A stretch of 18,217 nt of DNA. Origin: an uncultured Bacteroidota bacterium (GTDB lineage Bacteria > Bacteroidota > Bacteroidia > JADZBD01). The stretch spans positions 1 through 18,217 of the forward strand of contig CALEYQ010000064.1 of NCBI GenBank assembly GCA_937924855.1, read 5' to 3'. The translations under genes and the position numbers were made by a program. The notes beneath the pieces were generated by a model, which ran no database searches, was not told the DNA's origin, and saw only the letters and a program-made list of their open reading frames with translations. The number at the start of each line of letters is the position of its first letter. Position 1 is the first letter of the stretch. Positions 15,321-18,217 of this stretch are shown here, piece after piece.

Positions 15321-15328
15321 TAGCTTTG
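15321..15328 (+). promoter_or_regulatory. -7 promoter element TAGCTTTG for the aminotransferase operon
   Basis: A perfect TAnnTTTG match followed by CC, ending 7 bases before the ATG at 15336. No clear TTG box lies upstream at the expected distance. It would drive the aminotransferase and the sugar kinase gene behind it. Confidence 0.5.
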
Positions 15329-15335
15329 CCCGACC

Positions 15336-16526
15336 ATGAAACCAGCCGACCGAATCAGCCGACTGAACGAATCGCAAACGATTGCCATGGCGCGTAAAAG
15401 CCGTGAGTTGATTGCATCGGGCGTAGATATTATCAGCCTCAGCCTGGGCGAGCCCGACTTTCATACGCCTGAAAAAATAAAAGAAGCGGCAAAAAAAGCC
15501 ATCGACGATAATTTCAGTTATTACACCCATGTTTCCGGATACCTGGAACTGAGGGAAGCTATTTCCCAAAAATTCAAACGCGACAACGGCCTTGATTATT
15601 CCGCCGACCAGATCGTAGTGAGTACCGGTGCCAAACAGAGTATTGCCAACGCCGTGCTAAGTCTAATCAACCCGGGCGATGAAGTTTTGGTTCCGGCTCC
15701 TTATTGGGTGAGCTATCTGGAAATTATTAAAATGGCGGAAGGCATTCCCGTGGTTATTCCCACCGGCATCAGTCAGGACTTTAAAGTCCGCCCTGCCGAC
15801 CTTGAAAAACACCTGAGTCCGAAAACCCGGATGTGTATATTTTCTTCCCCCTGCAACCCTACCGGAAGTGTTTATTCCAGAGAAGAACTTCAGGAGCTGG
15901 CCGGATTTTTCGCTAAGCACAAAAACATTTTCATTGTTTCGGATGAAATTTACGAGCATATTAATTTTGTCGGCAAACACACCTCCATAGCATCCTTTCC
16001 GGAAGTATATGATCAAACCATTACGGTAAACGGGGTGAGCAAAGCCTTTGCCATGACCGGCTGGAGGGTTGGATACATGGGAGCTCCCGCATGGATTGCG
16101 AAAGCCTGTGATAAAATGCAGGGACAATTCACTTCCGCCACTTGCAGCATTGCCCAAAAGGCCACCCTTACTGCAGTGCTAATGGATCCCAAAGAAATAG
16201 AGCCCATGAAAACGGCTTTTTTCAAACGAAAAGAACTTTGCCGGAAACTGCTGGCTGAAATTCCCGGATTTCGGGTAAACGATCCCGGTGGAGCGTTTTA
16301 TTTTTTCCCCGAAGTGAGTGCCTTATTCGGGAAGTCTTTCCAGGGAAAAACCATCAACAACGGTACCGACCTGAGTATGTATCTGCTAGAACAAGCCCAT
16401 GTGGCCCTTGTGCCGGGAGCGGCCTTTGGCGATGACAACTACATTCGTTTTTCTTATGCCACTTCGGAAGAAAGGCTGAAAAAGGCCATCGAACGCATGA
16501 AAAAAGCCATCGAAACATTAAGCTGA
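15336..16526 (+). CDS. aspC: Pyridoxal-phosphate-dependent aspartate aminotransferase (class I)
   Basis: A 396-residue cytosolic fold-type I aminotransferase of the I-gamma (Bacillus/Thermus AspAT-like) group, converting aspartate and 2-oxoglutarate to oxaloacetate and glutamate. Visible cofactor residues: Lys236 in NGVSKAFAMTGWRVGY forms the Schiff base; Asn174 in SSPCNPTG, Asp203 and Tyr206 in SDEIYEH bind the cofactor; the Arg in YIRFSYATS near residue 375 binds the substrate carboxylate. SLGEPDFHTP and YTHVSGYLELREAI at the N terminus are typical. Related enzymes accept aromatic amino acids or prephenate, so exact specificity is not certain. The ATG at 15336 lies 7 bases after a good -7 box. 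The kinase-like gene begins 5 bases after its stop. Confidence 0.92.
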   Translation: MKPADRISRLNESQTIAMARKSRELIASGVDIISLSLGEPDFHTPEKIKEAAKKAIDDNFSYYTHVSGYLELREAISQKFKRDNGLDYSADQIVVSTGAKQSIANAVLSLINPGDEVLVPAPYWVSYLEIIKMAEGIPVVIPTGISQDFKVRPADLEKHLSPKTRMCIFSSPCNPTGSVYSREELQELAGFFAKHKNIFIVSDEIYEHINFVGKHTSIASFPEVYDQTITVNGVSKAFAMTGWRVGYMGAPAWIAKACDKMQGQFTSATCSIAQKATLTAVLMDPKEIEPMKTAFFKRKELCRKLLAEIPGFRVNDPGGAFYFFPEVSALFGKSFQGKTINNGTDLSMYLLEQAHVALVPGAAFGDDNYIRFSYATSEERLKKAIERMKKAIETLS

Positions 16527-16531
16527 ATCGC

Positions 16532-17545
16532 GTGAACGACAGAAAACTGAAAAAGATATTTGAGGCCTTTGAAGATGTAAAGGTTCTTATCATTGGCGAT
16601 GTAATGGTAGACAGCTACCTATGGGGAAAAGTAAGCCGCATTTCTCCCGAAGCCCCGGTTCCCATTGTAGCCGTAGATAAAAGGGAAAACCGCCTGGGCG
16701 GTGCAGCCAATGTGGCGCTAAACGTACAGGCACTGGGTGCTACGCCCATTCTTTGTTCCGTAATCGGAGTGGATGAAAAAGGAAGTCTTTTCCTGGAAAT
16801 GATGCGGGAACAAAAACTCACCAACAAAGGAATTTTGAAAAGCCGCGGTCGCATTACCACTGTCAAAACACGGGTAATAGGCAACAACCACCAGATGCTA
16901 CGCGTAGATGAAGAGATGGAGGAAACAGTTTCCGATCACGAGACCCGTCAGTTTTTGCAACTCATAACCTACCTGCTGAAAAAAGAAAAAGTAAATGTAG
17001 TGGTGTTTGAGGATTACGACAAAGGTCTGATTACTCCCGACCTGATAAATAAAGTAGTAGCAGAAGCCCGGAAAAAGAAAATTCCCGTGGTGGTAGATCC
17101 CAAAAAGAAAAATTTTAATCATTACCGGGGCGTTACGCTATTCAAGCCCAATATCAAGGAACTGAAAGAGGGCTTAAAAGTAGATTTCGACCATACCGAC
17201 ATGAATGATTTGGGAAGAGCGGTGGATATATTACGCAACCGTTTAAAAATTGACATGGCCCTGATCACCCTGAGCGAAATGGGAATTTTTGTGAAATCTG
17301 CCGATGTTGCCCAAAGGCTTCCGGCTCATATCCGGAACATTTCCGATGTATCAGGAGCAGGCGATACGGTAATTTCCACGGCTGCGGTTTGCCTTGCGGC
17401 CGGCCTCGACCCGGTTACGCTTGCCGCCATTTCCAATCTGGCCGGAGGATTGGTTTGCGAAGAAGTGGGCGTGGTTCCCATCAATAAAAACCTGCTTTTT
17501 CAGGAAACCCGGAAACTGGTTCGCAACCGAAAACTGAAAGGATAA
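16532..17545 (+). CDS. D-glycero-beta-D-manno-heptose-7-phosphate kinase-like PfkB enzyme (RfaE domain I / HldA)
   Basis: A 337-residue ribokinase-fold (PfkB) carbohydrate kinase most like the first domain of RfaE/HldE, which phosphorylates heptose 7-phosphate at O-1 on the way to ADP-heptose for lipopolysaccharide. Characteristic stretches are GDVMVDSYLWGKVSRISPEAP, RLGGAANVALNVQALGA, KTRVIGNNHQMLRVD, DYDKGLI, VVDPKKKNF, FKPNIKE and the catalytic DVSGAGDTV with Asp278 as the presumed base. The C-terminal nucleotidyltransferase domain of bifunctional HldE is absent, so the adenylyltransferase would be a separate protein (HldC-like) not seen here. I start it at GTG 16532, five bases after the aminotransferase stop, as it keeps the usual N-terminal helix. 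The next gene is an outer-membrane assembly protein, so an envelope role is plausible. Confidence 0.88.
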   Translation: MNDRKLKKIFEAFEDVKVLIIGDVMVDSYLWGKVSRISPEAPVPIVAVDKRENRLGGAANVALNVQALGATPILCSVIGVDEKGSLFLEMMREQKLTNKGILKSRGRITTVKTRVIGNNHQMLRVDEEMEETVSDHETRQFLQLITYLLKKEKVNVVVFEDYDKGLITPDLINKVVAEARKKKIPVVVDPKKKNFNHYRGVTLFKPNIKELKEGLKVDFDHTDMNDLGRAVDILRNRLKIDMALITLSEMGIFVKSADVAQRLPAHIRNISDVSGAGDTVISTAAVCLAAGLDPVTLAAISNLAGGLVCEEVGVVPINKNLLFQETRKLVRNRKLKG

Positions 17546-17576
17546 TTTTTTCATATTTTTTTCGTTTTAATACGTG

Positions 17577-18217
17577 ATGAAAACCGGGCTTTTCCTTGCC
17601 TTCGGCCTATGGGCCTTTTTGCTTCCTGCACAGGAATCAGGACGGTTGATCATTGTGGAAAACGGAAACGCAAAGGCCCTCAAAAAACTTAAATACCAGG
17701 AGAATTTCAGAAACGCTCCCGAAAAAGAAAAAATCCTGAACGGTATTTTCCGCTACCTGTTTGAAAAAGGTTATCTCGCTGCCGGCATCGACTCAACACA
17801 ATCCGCTGACCGGGAGTTCAGGGTTTATATAAATCCGGGAAAAACCTATACCTGGGGACAAATTCGCATTCCTGCAACCGAGGAAAGGCATTTTAAAAAT
17901 GCAGGGGCCGGGATAGAAAAAATTTCAGGCCGGGAAATATCTCCCCGCCGGCTTTCCAGATTCGCTTCACAGATTATAGGCTACTATGAAAATCATGGAT
18001 ATCCCTTCGTTTCCCTTCGCCTCGATAGTCTGAAAATTTCAGAACGGAAAGTTGAGGGAACCTGGAAACTCGAAAAGGGCCCCCTGGTAAAAATCGACAG
18101 CATCATTATTAAAGGCGACGGCCGGATTAATCCTGCCTTTATTTATGCTCATACCGGCATCCGGCCCGGAGACCTTTACGAAGAGCAAAAAGTAAACCGC
18201 CTGCCAGCCCGGATAAA
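17577..18217 (+). CDS. POTRA-containing outer-membrane assembly protein, BamA/TamA family (3'-truncated)
   Basis: The frame starts at ATG 17577 and runs off the window end, giving 213 codons. It begins with a signal peptide (MKTGLFLAFGLWAFLLPAQ). What follows looks like POTRA domains: a helix pair (KILNGIFRYLFEKGYLAAGID) then FRVYINPGKTYTWGQIRI; a second helix pair (RLSRFASQIIGYYENHGYPFVSLRLD) and strands KVEGTWKLEKGPLVKIDSIIIKGDG, then INPAFIYAHTGIRPGDLYEEQKV, the start of the next module. The helix-NHGYPF-strand and KGPLVKIDSIIIKG pattern is typical of BamA, TamA and Bacteroidota relatives. The C-terminal beta-barrel would lie beyond the window. The role would be folding proteins into, or moving them across, the outer membrane. 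Which family member it is cannot be decided from this part. It begins 31 bases after the kinase stop codon. Confidence 0.82.
   Translation, partial: MKTGLFLAFGLWAFLLPAQESGRLIIVENGNAKALKKLKYQENFRNAPEKEKILNGIFRYLFEKGYLAAGIDSTQSADREFRVYINPGKTYTWGQIRIPATEERHFKNAGAGIEKISGREISPRRLSRFASQIIGYYENHGYPFVSLRLDSLKISERKVEGTWKLEKGPLVKIDSIIIKGDGRINPAFIYAHTGIRPGDLYEEQKVNRLPARI

Noticed and set aside
1..18217. A defence, phage, CRISPR, toxin-antitoxin or biosynthetic system
   Set aside because: I looked on both strands for nucleases, helicases, integrases, short spaced repeats, small paired genes and tailoring enzymes and found none; the gene content is mainly housekeeping and envelope functions.

Overview
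The window looks like a chromosomal segment of an uncultured or little-studied member of the Bacteroidota. Four things point there. A surface protein carries SprB-like repeats and a gliding-motility-associated C-terminal domain, the sorting signal of type IX secretion. Several genes are preceded by the Bacteroidota -7 promoter element TAnnTTTG, only 6-14 bases before the start codon. Shine-Dalgarno sequences are essentially absent. Several proteins (the long Lgt-like protein, the single-helix 174-residue membrane protein, the Bacteroidota-type lipoproteins) resemble families I know mainly from this phylum.

Layout: (1) 3-1398, + strand, AT-rich: the end of a beta-rich, propeller-like protein, then a small lipoprotein with a CxxC motif and a thioredoxin-like look. 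(2) 1448-3853, - strand: a large type IX-secreted repeat protein. (3) 4020-6564, + strand: truA and an ABC exporter, the exporter probably having its own promoter inside truA. (4) 6567-8216, - strand: a peptide-type solute-binding lipoprotein, tail to tail with the exporter with only two bases between the stops. (5) 8349-11614, + strand operon: the tRNA methylthiotransferase MtaB, an Lgt-like membrane protein with altered active-site residues, and an inositol-monophosphatase-family enzyme. (6) 11615-11911: a gene-poor gap with two copies of a CCTGAGC-GTCGAAG repeat and, on the - strand, the frameshifted start of a DUF4256-like gene. (7) 11912-15219, - strand operon: a conserved membrane protein, the catalytic chain of methylmalonyl-CoA mutase, and two secreted proteins of unknown function. 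(8) 15336-18217, + strand: an aspartate-type aminotransferase, a heptose-phosphate-kinase-like PfkB enzyme, and the start of a POTRA-containing outer-membrane assembly protein that runs off the window.

Most of this is housekeeping: tRNA modification at two sites, envelope biogenesis (Lgt family, RfaE-like kinase, BamA/TamA family), propionate/methylmalonate metabolism and amino-acid metabolism. I see no defence island, CRISPR array, prophage, transposase, tRNA or rRNA, and nothing that amounts to an undescribed multi-gene system. The points most worth a second look are the Lgt-like protein lacking most known catalytic residues, the hidden pseudogene with adjacent dispersed repeats, the promoters set almost directly on start codons, and the AT-rich CxxC lipoprotein pair.
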